DNA from: Phoronis australis
Lineage: Eukaryota > Phoronida > Phoronidae
Length of the DNA: 64,000 nt
Direction of reading: 5' to 3'
Assembly: GCA_002633005.1 (NCBI GenBank)
Contig: NMRA01000421.1
Location: 208,542-272,541 of the forward strand
In this document: one piece after another, positions 47,601-59,187 of the stretch
Position numbering within the stretch: position 1 is the first letter of the stretch
Layout of the letters: each line of letters opens with the position of its first letter
Notes under the pieces: generated by a model
Databases searched by the model: none
Told to the model about the DNA's origin: nothing
Seen by the model: only the letters and a program-made list of their open reading frames with translations
Translations under genes and position numbers: made by a program

Positions 47601-50453
47601 TCACTTTATCGACACATGGAAACATGGAAATTTCAAGAAAACACGACTTTAAAAGGAACAATTTCAAGAGTTGTGTAATTACTGAATAGTGCAATGTAAC
47701 TACGAAGTAACTTAAACAAGTCAGCAAAAGGCCCACACCTCCCTTTTGCATTCAACTCAATGGCAGGAAAGGCAATGGCCAACTTCTTATTAAACACATT
47801 CTACATTGATCATGTTTTAGCTCAATGGATAGAGAAATGCGACAATTCTCCATTTATTTAGCACACTATATGGCCAACAAGAGAAATTTTATTTTGCCAC
47901 ACTCAGTCACAAAGATAAAGGTAAAGAAAATTTCAGTTTATTACTAGAATAGTAGATGCTATAAAACACATTTGGTAGGGTTTGCACTATTTCTAGTTAT
48001 CAGCCTTTGAAAATGGAAAAATGAAAATTTGGCAATTAGTTTTGAGCGAAATGAGTGGAGAAAACGGTAAAATGTGGGTTTTTTGCTGCAACATTTACCT
48101 ACTGCAACATACACAGAACCAATAAACAGTAATTATCGTTGAGACAACCAGCAGTTCACATTCTTAGTAAAGGAAACTCTAAAAACATTTTGCCACAGTA
48201 TCAAAAAACAGAAATACGTGAATCATACCTCCTCCTCATCCTGGGCTTCAAACACATGACAAACAAACTGATGTGCAATGGTGCAGGTCGTGTTACTGGA
48301 ACAAATCAAATGAAGACAGACCATGTACATGTACTAAGGTTATGTAATGACCATTTCAACAAGTCTGCGCAGTCAGCTAAATATCTGCAAAACTATAAAA
48401 CTGAAAGTAGAAAACCTTCAGACTTTGCTTTTTAACTTTAACAATCAGTCTATAGGTTGTGGGAACATGTCTTCCCAGTAAATTAAGCTAATTAAAAATG
48501 TACATTCAATGCAAAACAATGGCATCAGGAACATGACCAATACTTGAAATGAAATCTCCAAAATACTTTTTCTTATTACTTTTTGAGTTTTTACATTAAA
48601 TCACCAATAAGGCTAAACCAACAGCACAAAGTAAAAACAAAAAGTACAGAAAATGTTTGAAAAGTAAAAACCTAGGCTGTCAAGAAGACATTTACTTATT
48701 ATAACTAAATAAAAAGCCCAAGGGATTTCTTTATCTGAGAAAACTAAATCAACATTTGATACTCACCCAACAATATAGGAATCAACATTTGATACTCACT
48801 CAACAATATAGGAATCAACATTTGATACTCACCCAACAATATAGGAATCAACATTTGATACTCACCCAACAATATAGGAATCAACATTTGATACTCACTC
48901 AACAATATAGGAATCAACATTTGATACTCACCCAACGATATAGGCAAAGTAGTTGAGGAAGTCGATCCTTCGACCGCATGATGAGATTTCAGTGTACGAG
49001 TGGTGCATCAGCTGCTCACCAGAGGTCTGTAGTGTAGTAATCACATCCTTCTCGCCGAGTTCAATCACAGCATCCTGAACATGAAGATTACAGTTAATAC
49101 ATCCACATACCTTAAAGTTATCCAGATTGATACATCTACATGCCTTATAGTTTTCCAGATTGATACATCTACATACCTTATAGTTATTCAGATTGATACA
49201 TCCACATGCCTTATAGTTATCAAGATTGATACATCTACATACCTTATAGTTATCCAGATTGGCGTCCAGTGCAGTAAATTGTTAACTCAAAAACTGGGTA
49301 TGGGCGATAGAAAACTAGCTTTCTGCAAAGCAGGATGTGGGCAAAGAATTGGGTCAACTTAAAAGAAATTAATGTTGAATTTTTTTAATTTGAAAAGAAT
49401 AATTAACTTAAAGCACTATCAAAAGCGTTGATTTACTGACCTGTTTCACTATATCAGTAGCATTCAAGACCTCGTCTACACCCTTTTCTATGTGTACCAT
49501 GCCACCATTCTGTGAACACAGAGCAACCAAATGAACACATGAAGCAAATGTTAATATGTGCAACACAGAAAAGTGACACAGGGTAATGAAATGAACAAAT
49601 GTAGCAAATCTTAGCAAATTCACCACAGACAAATGACGCAGGGTAATGACACGAACACATGAAGCAAACCTTACTATGTGCACTAGAGACATGCTGAATG
49701 GCACTGAACAATAGCACAAACACATATACTAGATCTTGATACATGTGACACAGGAACATAAACTACAACACAGTGCTACCATTCAAAGATCATGGTGTTG
49801 AGCAGATACTGAGTAATATTAATTGAAACTATATTGTGTTGAGTTATTCAGCAAAAAGCAGGGCAATTATTTAACAGAAATAAGATCGATGTAGAGAATT
49901 GAACTGCACTCACGATTCCACCCCAAAGGGTGCCCTTCAAGGGATGTTAACTGGTATCAAAAAATGGCCATTAGAAGGCACAGAATACGTCAAAACATTC
50001 CAAAAATGGGAAGGCACCACTGTCTCCCTAACAGAAAACTATTTGCCAATTTTTTTGAAAATTCCTCAAGGAATTCCAAAGATACATTGGCAAATGTAAA
50101 AAATCAAATTGCCACAAGGGGGCACAGCTGTTGAAAGAATGAAACAAAACTCTTTGTCATACGTTGTAAACATCACAAAAAACATTTCTCATATTTCAAT
50201 GAGTCCATGCATAGGGTTCAGGAGATACAGCAGCGGACACAGAAAAAACAAAATGACCACTAACAGAGCGTTTAACTTTTAATGAATTTCATGATGTTTA
50301 TAACAGGCATAGTTAGTAGTTTGAATTATCTGTATGTTCAAGAACTGTCAACTTTCCATTACCTGACTAAAAGAGCATGTTGGTGATTAGTATATAGTAT
50401 TACTTACAGAACCCATTGGTACGCATCCTAAATACTGTACTTTATACCGAGCT
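44651..50453 (-). CDS. PTB/PID domain part of the scaffold gene (exons 13-17)
   Basis: Exons 50453-50408, 49509-49441, 49074-48932, 48295-48229 and 44675-44651. They read YKVQYLGCVPMGS (the usual first strand of PTB domains), GGMVHIEKGVDEVL, then RRIDFLNYFAYIVG, TCTIAHQFVCHVFEAQ and, after the last junction, CKVILCAIG. This matches the FxYIxxD...CHVF...I..aIGqAF pattern of Shc/Numb/X11-like PTB domains. The last exon is only 25 nt. The domain's final helix should continue in an exon I could not find. Confidence 0.78.
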
Positions 50454-53400
50454 CTGCAAAACAGTGCACAAAACATAAACCATGATAAAGGAAGCACTAA
50501 ATAAAGGAAAGTAATATGGTAAGAATATTAAACTCTTCTCCTGATATTCCAAGTATAAGTCTGCCAATACAATTTCACTAAGAATGAGTCGATAATGGTC
50601 AGAAAGGGGTTCAGGGGATCAAGAGCTCTCATTACTGCTCACCCACTTTTGCTAAATGTTGCCTAAAGTACACTCCAACACACAAATGGATTCTCTATGA
50701 ATGTTCACGATGATTACTTGTCACTGCTTGGCAAAATTTATCGACTACACACTGCTTACTTGGTTGCACCGTTGATAAAAAATCTCACGATTTTAAGTTT
50801 ATAAAGAGTTTTAGCAAGTAACTATTACAGATCCGCAAACCTTTATTTTCTGCTTTTGCAGTATGTTCAATAAGAAAATATAAAACAGACAAAATGACCA
50901 GAAATTCCCTGTCACGGTAACTGAGTGCTATTAGCATAAAAACTCCAAGCACAACTCATCATCAGCTTAGCATTTGTCATCCTGACCAGAAAAATGAATC
51001 ATTTTTGACATGCACTGCCCCCTATGAGGTGGTGTATGCATAACACATTCACTTGGCATGCAATGTCCTCTGAAGAGGTGTATACATATTACATTAGTTT
51101 GGGACACACCAGAAAAATGAGAAGACAAGTTACTCACTTTCCTTCAGGGCTCTGAACCGGAACTTGCTCCTGATCATCATCCGATAGTAAAGCGTGCGGT
51201 GGAATCTGGTTCTTTTTGGACTTTTCTGCTTTCTCCTCAGCACCTTCTAGGTAGCGTTTCACACACGGATCCTCGTTACCAAGGGTACGAAGCATGTTTG
51301 CTGCCAGTGGAAACAGTCGTCCGTCGTCATAGACACCCTAAGTTGGAATTAATTACAATCCTCAAACTCGTTAATGATTGAAGTTGAATTAACACTGAAC
51401 TCTCGCTTATTTTCTAGTTGAAAAACTAGTAGCAAATTCCAATATGTAAAATTACAAAAATAATGTTGATTTCTCAAAGGATATCAAAGTAAGTTGTATT
51501 CTTTCATAAATCATCCTTCACAAATAACATTGAAAAATCCCCAGGCAGTCTCTGTTTGCAGTTATCGCCCAGAACTAAAAAGCAATAGAGCAACCCTGTA
51601 GGTAGATGTGTGGCTCACCTTGACAACGGACAAAGCAATAGGCCAACCCTGCAGATCCTGTACTAGCATGGTGATCTTAGGCTTACTGCAGCCCTTCAGA
51701 TGCTCCCCACACAACTCCTCCAATATGTCGCCAACTTCAACTTTGTTCTGAAAGCAATGTGCTACTCATTAGTCAAACTAGATAAGCCATGACGTGATAC
51801 TGTCTATTGGTGTCTCAAAAATACCATGAGCCCCATATTTCGGTATTAGTTTCTACCGTTCACAAGGTTGGTGTACACCAACTTACACACCGTCTACTAC
51901 TGTTTGGAGTTCTCTTGACAGCATGGTGCATAATTATGAGTTTTGAAAAACTTTGAATTCTGTATTCTGGTCTGTGGGAAGAGCCGAGATATTGAATAAT
52001 GATACCTATAGGTCAGAATATTCTGGTGTCAAAAATTACTTTTCTCACTTCCGAAGCAAAGTCATTGCAATCTTAGTCTTTGCTTGAATGAAAAAAGCCG
52101 CCTGGTATTCCCGTGACGGCCATATTGGTTGAAATTAAGCGGCCATGAAAAGCAAACTTCCCGAGCTTCATCTCAAGCAACAGTGAACTGCAGCTGCTCC
52201 TTTGTTGGCCTTGAAATTATTTGTAATCTAAGAAAGGAACAAGACCAGGATGATTTTATAACAGTAAGAAACCTAAATCATAAGTTTTTTGACAAGTGTT
52301 CACATGAATCGTGAACCCAGGATTTCAAACTATCCAACCATGCAGATGCTCTGGTTTGTCTACAAAAGGATCTACTTAAAGCTCTGGTTAGGACAATAAG
52401 CATTTCATACTCAGCTCTTCAGATCACCAAATACTGGTCAACAAATTGTAGAACAATAACACATTAATCAAAGGAGTCCAATTTCAAACACACAATAGAG
52501 TTTATCAGCAGCAAGTTACCTTTAGCACGTGTACATTACTTACATCTTCACCAGCGACACCTTCAGGATCAACTTGGGTAACTATAGGCCAGCCATTTAC
52601 AAAACTGAAAAATAATATTAAGTTTGTGGTATTGGCGTGACTAAAATCATTAAAAAAACACAATCCATGGGCAACTTATGGCAACCGAAATGTACCCTAA
52701 TAGATAAGACATTCACAAAACTGTCAACATTTTTATACATCAGTAAAACGAAGCTTCTGACAAAACAGTGGAAAGCAGCAACAGTATATCGCGCATTTGT
52801 TTTCTGTTTGACTGCAGATTCAACTAAACTGACGCGTGTCACTTACATCACACATATTTATAAGCTTTAATTTCATTCAATAAAGTCAATAGTCCACACT
52901 GATTATGCAAAATAGCCTCTCAGTGTCCACATCCGACCAATGAACTTACGCTTTCACTAAAATGAAAATTAAAATCATCAAAAACACCAAGCCAAGGCAC
53001 ACTACTTCACAACCTGTCTTGGTTCGTAAAAGTTAAAATGTCAAGTCACTTACTGTACTCCAAGACCGAGGTCTTTGCAGGGAACCAACTCCAGTTTCTT
53101 GTAGGCCTGAAAAATAGTAAGTAACAGATACAGAAAATACTCATTACTGGGACAATCGTGCCATCCATTTTTTTACTTACACAAAAAAGGAGAGTTGAAT
53201 GCGGGTTGTGGGGATTGGAAATTGGCAATTTTGAACTATTTAAAGTTGCACATATCTTTGGAACTTTTTTAAAAAACAGTGTCAGTGGTAAAAGTGCTCA
53301 ACACTCCAAGACAGAAATCTTTGCAAGTATCTAACTACATGTCCTTGTAATCCCAAAAATGACTAGTTACAGACAAATTTGGATAACAATCTTTTACATG

Positions 53401-56400
53401 ATTACACAATGGAATGAATGCCGTTCCATGGCAACTTTCATAACCTCTCATCGATATATCACAGCGCCCTCTCTGGCTCTGCTGAGTATCAGTAGGACAT
53501 TTGCCGCCAGAGTTGTACACTGGTCCCCCACTAATGATTATTTGGCATTGAAATTGGTTCATTCTATGCCGTCGCATAAAGTGTTCCATTGCTGACCACG
53601 CCAAGTTGTCTGTAGCTCAGAACTGTGTTTCTGGCCCAAATTTTCAAAAAACTAGGTCGATCATACAATGCGTTTCTTTTTATCTTCGCAGATGAGGACA
53701 GCTGAATTTGGCATGAGGGAGGAAATTTTGAACTGGTTAATAGTTGAAGTCACACGTGTCTTTGGAATACGTTTTTAAGGCGGAGTAAACCCGCCTTCCA
53801 TCATGACCATTTACTGCAACGATATCAGTCTCAAAAGTAATCCTTAGTCAAAGGTGATTTCAAGGCTTTAAAAGAACAGTTTGCTGTTGCTTGAGATGAA
53901 GGGTGACTTAAGACTTAGGAGAGAAATTTGGTCTTAAGCTCCAAACTACTATTTCTAATTTATGATGAATTTGCCCATGCACTCATAATCAGTTGCTTGT
54001 GGTCGCTTAAGGTCAAAGGTTACATTTTCCATATAAGAGAAATGTGCTGCATCGAAGCCTTCCCGAGTCAAATAAGGAAACGTGCTTTGCCTTGTTGGAG
54101 AAAAATTGATGAAGTGGCGAGTAGTAGGCAGATTTTTTTTAAATTTGAAACTGTAAGAAAATGCTTTGATATCAATAGATTCTGAAATTAAAAATCTTTA
54201 TGAACAAACCCTAAAAATACCTGGGCAGTTTGAATTCTGTTTCAGCTGTATAGAACTACTTTCAATATTGCAATTTAGTCTGCTTATCACGGTCCACGCC
54301 TCTTTAAGTCAACTCTCAAGTAAAATATCCAGGCATAACAAGTTGGCTTGTCACAGCATGTCGTTATGAGCACAGGAGCACAGAGTATGGTCTCCAGTAA
54401 TAAAGAATTGTCAGGTCTTTGTAAAATCAGACGTCACTTTTCATCTGTATAAGGAATAATTTAAGACCAAATTTGGACCTTTTTGGATGAAACACAAGAC
54501 AGTTTATATCCGTTTTAAACACCAGCGTTGAAGGTGTTAATCTCAAAATGTTTTTGACCCCACACTAAAGACAGACAGGAAAGTTTTACCAAATTTGATT
54601 TACAGAACATTTTAACAATTAAATGAGAGATAAGAAAGATGCTAAACATTTCAAACATACTCACGGGAATAATCCAGGTGTCATCCAGAAAGGATGCAAT
54701 CTGTAAGATATATAATAACCATTAATGAAAAATATCTGATAAAGTAGGGGGAAATAAAGAATGTGACACAGGCAGGACCAACAACAGCAAAGTAATATTA
54801 AGCTGCCAAACAAGTAAAATCTACAAATTAAAGACAGGAAACCATCTAATATTTAAATAAACAATTCTACAGACTGAGATTACTTACTCTGATGTGCAAC
54901 TTAAAATTGATTTCACTAGCTTCTTGAAGTAAAGACATCAGTATTTCTACAAACAAAAAAAATAAACATAAACTAAATAAAACTTCATGTTATCATAACA
55001 AAAACACATTTCAAGTAGCAAAGGTGCCTTTCTTCTAAGTGTGACATTACTCAACTTCGTAGGAGACTAGTCCATGTCTGTACAATTATTTACTAAGTTT
55101 TTTAAAGACATTTATAGGGCCAAAACTATGACTGCAAAGAAAAAAGGTCTTTGCCGAGTCACATTATTACAGGGTCTTAAGCATGATTTCATTTACAAGA
55201 CTGGTTTCTATTGGATACCCGATTTCCATTGGAGACCCAGAATTTATTAATTTCACCATGTCTAATCCTTCAGCTTCTATCAGAAAACACAGCTTTGACA
55301 TATACCATAAAAATTCTCTAGTTTTGGACTGTGAAAATTTTATTGTGCTCAAAGTCCGAGCTTGTACTAAATTTTAGAAATAGGCAATATTAGCCTTAGT
55401 TTCCAAATTCAAGAATTACGATCCATGACAAACGATCATTCACCTCAGTAATACACGCTATGGAACTCATGCAAGCCTTGCATCAGTGGTCACCATAAGT
55501 GGCCACCATCAGTGGTCATTTTCAGACCCTGTTGATACAAAGTTCAGTCACTGTGTCATATATTTTATGCCAAAATCACCCACGTCCCAATCTTCAGAAT
55601 CAAAAAAATTCCATTTCGGCTTAAATTTTGGTGTTCCAAATTTTACATACTGTCCCAAACTGGAGAATTTTTACCATGATACATTATTGAAAAGTACCAC
55701 ATAATTATTTCAACAGAGACAGCTTAAAAGATAAATTTGAACATTGATTCTAACAGCTTATCAGATATACTACCTGTCAAAAAAGACTAACAACACCTTA
55801 ACAAGTACCTCTGGCAAACAATTTTTTAAACATCAATGATTTCAATACTAGTTGAACTTAAGGGAAATCATTTCTCTTACCCAGAAGTATTTCATTTCCT
55901 ATTATGGACGTGTAGTCATACCATGTCTGAAAAGCAAGCAGTTACAGTTATGCGAGTAAACAGAGTTAGTGTGAAATATATGTCATGTAACCAACAAGTG
56001 TAGAAAACATGTCATAACACAACTGTTAAAGGATGGTGATTCGTCAAATAAACATAAACTACCGACGCAAAAATGTGCAAGACTTGGAAATGTGACTGTA
56101 GATAAACCATACCTCAAGGAGATGAGGATTCTTTTTTAAATAACAGAACGGTGCCAAAAGGGTCTTTTTCTGTAAACCCAGACGAATAAAGCAGCGTCCC
56201 TTCCCCTGGGGAGTTTTCAACTAAAATTAAAACAACATGGCTGTCAGTTAGAGACAAACACAGTTTCAAAACATAATTTACCAACTGATTCACATTTCTT
56301 GCCAGATTTACTTAAATATCTAATCAACATATTGCTGCAATGAACAAAATGTGTGTACAAGACAAGGTCACATATTCTGACACAGTACTAGCTTTAAATA

Positions 56401-59187
56401 CTCGTGACAATACTCCAAGCACACCACCATATCACACTTGCTGAACAGAATCTATTAAGTTAACTCAAGCTTTGATTTCACAGTGTCTGACAAACTGACT
56501 AGTAGCTGAAAGCCGTGTCTCTCATTTAAAATAGTGTTACCTATAAAACTGTGGCCACAATCCCAAATGAGTCAAACTAAAACCCATTAGTTGAGCTGTT
56601 TGCGTCACACGACTTAGCTTTTAGCAGAGCATGAAACACAAGATATGACAAGCAGTCACTTACCCGATTAGACTTTTGAATAGAAGTAATTGTTACTGCA
56701 AATGTTGGATTTAACCTAAAACAAATAAATCAGCAAAATACATTTAATTACAACACATTCCTTCACATTTCAGAGTACAAGAACAGTTGATACAATATTG
56801 GAAATAAAAAAATTTAAGGAAAATGTAGTGGTTGGGTGGCAAGCCAAGTAGCAGTGTTTAAATATGAAAACTTAGAAATTTAGGAGGTAGATGCAAGCCA
56901 AGGATGGGATGTGTTGAACAAGACATTGAAGTACAGTAGAACAATGCTCGTAGTCTGCCAGCCGAAACAGGATTCAAATTATCCACAGTCCAAATCACAA
57001 CCTTATATGTACTCCTCAAAGAACTCTCTAAGCCCCATTTCAGGGGCCCATTCCTAGCAAGTAATAACAAATTCTACCTGAGGTGGTGGGGGTTTGTCTC
57101 TTCATCTTGTTTACCAATGTGCTCTATTAAATGCCAGTAATCCCTCTTGTTCCACGGCAGAATGGAAGACAGATCTGCAAGACAGTTAAAGACACATGCT
57201 CTAGATGATATTATGAAACTGAATAAGTACAATTTGTTTTAATAAATTAAACAAGAGCAACGCCAAGCATTAGAATACGCCCATAACTGCACAGCAAATG
57301 GTACACTACTAGAAGATACATCTCTAGATGCAAACGGAAAAAAAAACAAAACAAAATTGCCACAAGGGAAGTCAAACCCACCCAGAACTCAATGTCAATC
57401 ATGCTGTTGTCAGTAGGAAAATAACTGTAATTTTCTTAACGATCTCTTGAGCAGTTAGTGAATTTTTTAGAAGTATATGTTGGAGTATATGGAAACGGTT
57501 TTATTAGGGGTGTCCCATGAGTGACTTCCTTTGCTCAATACTATGTGATCACCCCTTAAACTTGCGACAAACTAATGCACATTCTGTTCTCCACACCAAA
57601 ATTGTGCATTGAAAAGATATGCTTTGCAGTTCATAAAACGCTTAACAGCTGAGGGTCTGTGTGAGTTAAAAGTGATTCTAACCCAGAGAGGAATTTTTTA
57701 ATCACAAGGAGGGACTTCTTGGCCTGATAGGCGAATTTCATGTGATTTTTTAAAACATCATTTAGTGGGGAAAAGGATCGATATCTGGTCCCAAAATCAA
57801 GACACTGAGGCCCAGTGTGTGAAGAGGGGAAATGTGTACTTAAGTAGCTTGTATACCTGAATTTGAAAACCTCTGTGGACTGAAATAGTCACTAAATGGA
57901 AGATGTTTGTAGTAGACTGCATTTCTCGACCTTTTCTTTTGCGCTCGGAAGTATTATTGAAGTGCACCACACAATAATTAAATAAGCAGGGTCGAATCCA
58001 GGATTTTGAGTTGGAGGGTCCAGGGCAGAGTATCAGCCAGGATTTTGTCCATCAGACATTTGCACCCCCGAACTGCCAAATGGAATCTGGGGGAATTTTA
58101 GGGGGCCATGGCCCCCTAGGCCCCCCTCTGAATCCGCCACTGATAAGAATCAGATGTTTCAGGTCCTTTAGGTAATACGTAACTTCTACTCAACAAGAAG
58201 ATTATGTGCAAATTAGAGTGAAACCAAACGAACACAAAACTCCCAAAACACTGAAAACAACACATTGTGCAAGTGCATATATTGCAAGTGTTTGCAAACT
58301 ACATGTTAGTTTAAAATCTCACGAGTACATATGTTGTGACACGTTACTTCTGGGTGTGATGTGCAGCCAGATAAAGCCTCTCTCAAATAGCTTGCCAACT
58401 GGCAATTGTCTCTTGGCTGAACGGTTTGGACCATCAGCTCTCACACGTGCAACTCGGGTTCAAGTCTCGGTGTCGGCAAACATTTCCACACATATGTATC
58501 AACTATAGCCAGTAGTTCGGCATTAATTTCAAGAGTCATACTCAACAATGACAGATTTCCATATTAGCTTACACTAAATACACACGTTTTAAGCCTTTTC
58601 TGAGTATTACTTCAATGGTCTCACAGAAGGGTTGCAAACTCGGATGGTCATCGGTAACTGGCCTTGTTTCATGCCTTAACTCAATGATATAACCTAGAAA
58701 GAAATATAAAAATGTGTCATCAAACTATTAAATATAAACAGTTGCTCTAATACCCACTAACAATCAGGGTAATGACAAAACAATAAATTACACCAGTAGA
58801 GCTCTCAGACAATCAAACAGCTCAAGAACAGGGATGATCTTCTCTTGTCAAGCAAGTCACCCTAACACTAACAGTGGTGAGTATTAGTAGTAGGCTGCAG
58901 TTGCTAGATGTCCCTTTAAACTGAGCAATCTTCAGTAATCGTTATTGCCTAAAGAGTCCAGAGAATACTTTATTTAGAACACCTGTGAATTTAGTTCTTA
59001 TTTGTGATAACACCGGTTTGAATGAATTAGGAACTCGGCCTCCTCGGGGTCAGAACTGAGACGTATGAAGCGCCAGCCGTCAATCTAGTCAGGTAGGCAT
59101 AATCATGAATAAAACAACCCACATTTTTGTAGCTCGTAGCAAAACCTCACCTTTTAAACTTTTCAGGAGAGGGTCACTTACAGACAT
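44651..59187 (-). CDS. RUN-PDZ-PTB scaffold protein, 3' end not resolved
   Basis: Seventeen coding exons in transcript order: 59187-59151, 58693-58586, 57174-57078, 56715-56664, 56220-56113, 55926-55881, 54946-54888, 54700-54665, 53106-53054, 52604-52544, 51747-51619, 51337-51138, 50453-50408, 49509-49441, 49074-48932, 48295-48229, 44675-44651. All junctions keep phase, giving 445 codons without a stop. Residues about 1-181 read as a RUN domain (small-GTPase effector type), about 182-262 as a PDZ-like domain, 263-329 as a charged linker, and about 330-445 as a PTB/PID domain. The start ATG is followed by SVSDPLLKSLK; a donor-like GTAAGT directly after ATGTCT would break frame and is rejected. 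I know no named vertebrate protein with this domain order. It is probably a cytosolic adaptor linking a Rab/Rap-type GTPase to membrane-protein tails. Function is inferred from domains only. Confidence 0.85.
45117..45520. mobile_element. 404-bp deletion derivative of a DNA transposon with THAP-like frame
   Basis: The left end TAGGGTCGTCCCGGATTACA and the complement of the right end, TAGGGCCCTCCCGGATTACA, are inverted repeats; the flanks allow a TA target duplication. Inside, on the minus strand (about 45380-45098), a frame contains KYYCCAVVCN and KFFVFLASKRDPK. These weakly resemble the first half of a THAP zinc finger (Cys-x2-4-Cys, then an FFxFP-type motif). It lacks the later Trp and Cys-x2-His, so it is non-functional. 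THAP domains occur in P- and Kolobok-type transposases. The right end is repeated in the second haplotype-like copy (47268-47300). Confidence 0.4.
46481..46547 (-). CDS. Second copy of the PTB exon, probably allelic
   Basis: Same length, splice sites and reading as 48295-48229, with one silent change (ATT/ATC). Including both copies in one mRNA would break frame: the exon needs phase 2 on entry but leaves at phase 0. So it is either a mutually exclusive duplicate or, more likely, the other haplotype. Confidence 0.6.
46797..47214. other. Assembly gap of 418 Ns
   Basis: Unsequenced. Frames that appear to cross it are artefacts. Confidence 0.99.
48744..48950. repeat. 33-bp minisatellite made of copies of a 5' splice site
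   Basis: Six units of CTATATTGTTGGGTGAGTAT plus CAAATGTTGATTC (minus strand). The unit nearest the exon is the genuine boundary of the PTB exon 49074-48932 (TATATCGTTGG|GTGAGT). Five further copies of exon end plus donor lie downstream in the intron, two with GTTGAGTGAGT in place of GTTGGGTGAGT. In the exon's own frame each donor reads through to TGA, so using a distal donor would add a stop. Confidence 0.9.
49085..49262. repeat. 33-bp minisatellite on the acceptor side of the same exon
   Basis: About five copies of CTGGATAACTATAAGGTATG plus TAGATGTATCAAT (minus strand), starting some 10 bp upstream of the exon's acceptor. Each unit contains AAGGTATGT, a donor consensus, in the sense orientation. 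Confidence 0.9.
49500..49700. repeat. Tandem repeat, about 60-bp unit, three copies
   Basis: Units share GACRCAGGGTAATGA, ATGAACACATGAAGCAAA and YTTA(C/G)YAWRT blocks, next to the acceptor of exon 49509-49441. Confidence 0.75.
49895..50260 (-). repeat. CTAGTGG-type repeat, minus orientation
   Basis: Complement copies of the family's core blocks (AATTGCCACAAGGGGGCACA, AATGGCCATTAGAAGGCAC, CAGGAGATACAGCAG). Smaller pieces of the same family appear near 51010, 53460 and 57355. Confidence 0.55.
51619..53106 (-). CDS. PDZ-like domain part of the scaffold gene (exons 9-11)
   Basis: Exons 53106-53054, 52604-52544 and 51747-51619. They read YKKLELVPCKDLGLGV, FVNGWPIVTQVDPEGVAGED, VGDILEELCGEHLKG, then ITMLVQDLQGWPIALSV. 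This follows the PDZ pattern: a GLGV carboxylate-loop-like motif, a V-x-P-x-G-x-A turn, VGDILEE(L)xG, then a final helix and strand. The canonical GLGF loop is GLGV here. A C-terminal-peptide ligand is plausible but unknown. Confidence 0.7.
54665..59187 (-). CDS. RUN domain part of the scaffold gene (exons 1-8)
   Basis: The eight exons encode YIIELRHETRPVTDD, LQPFCETIEVILRKGLK, SSILPWNKRDYWHLIEHI, a variable loop, GKGRCFIRLGLQKKTLLAPF, WYDYTSIIGNEILLG, LLQEASEINFKLH and IASFLDDTWIIP. These match the ordered RUN landmarks: an N-terminal amphipathic helix, a DYW-type motif, a GxGRxxxRLxLxxK motif, and a hydrophobic C-terminal FLD...W helix. RUN domains usually bind Rab, Rap or Arl GTPases or kinesins. 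The exon at 58586 uses a weaker donor (C|GTGTGT). Several exons are short (36-60 nt). Confidence 0.8.
55303..55679. mobile_element. Inverted-repeat element, copy C (unfilled)
   Basis: The left end CCATAAAAATTCTCTAGTTTTGGAC and the right end GTCCCAAACTGGAGAATTTTTACC are inverted. It holds the uninterrupted GAGCTTGTACTAAATTTTAGAAATAGG that defines the target of the insertion in copy A. It lies in an intron of the scaffold gene. Confidence 0.65.
57987..58142. mobile_element. 156-bp MITE with ATAAG flanking duplication
   Basis: It starts CAGGGTCGAATCCAGGA and ends GAATCCGCCACTG; the complement of the end, CAGTGGCGGATTCAG, is an imperfect match to the start. ATAAG is present directly on both sides (57982-57986 and 58143-58147). 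C/G homopolymers near the end match the element at 9030-9325. Confidence 0.65.
58420..58505 (+). mobile_element. tRNA-derived SINE fragment
   Basis: TTGGCTGAACGGTTTGGACC is A-box-like and CTCGGGTTCAAGTCTCGGTG B-box-like. The block GGTTYAAGTCTCGGTGTCGGC also occurs at 9345-9367, so it belongs to a dispersed family. No complete cloverleaf. Confidence 0.5.

Larger units (their letters stand above)
45432..48544. repeat. 1.3-kb duplication flanking the sequence gap
   Basis: 45432-46796 and 47215-48544 are the same sequence apart from scattered substitutions and short indels. Copy 1 ends at the last base before the Ns and copy 2 starts at the first base after them. Both carry the 67-nt PTB exon (46481-46547 and 48229-48295). 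This is the pattern of two overlapping allelic contig ends placed in tandem, so the true locus probably has one copy and no gap. Confidence 0.85.

Noticed and set aside
48744-48956. Repeat-coded peptides with an 11-residue period on both strands
   Set aside because: The frame follows from a 33-bp repeat period (multiple of 3), not from coding; the array is intronic.
59182-59187. First scaffold exon ending at ATGTCT|GTAAGT
   Set aside because: The donor looks strong, but joining to the exon at 58693 would give an immediate stop. Reading on to AAAG|GTGAGG at 59151 keeps phase.
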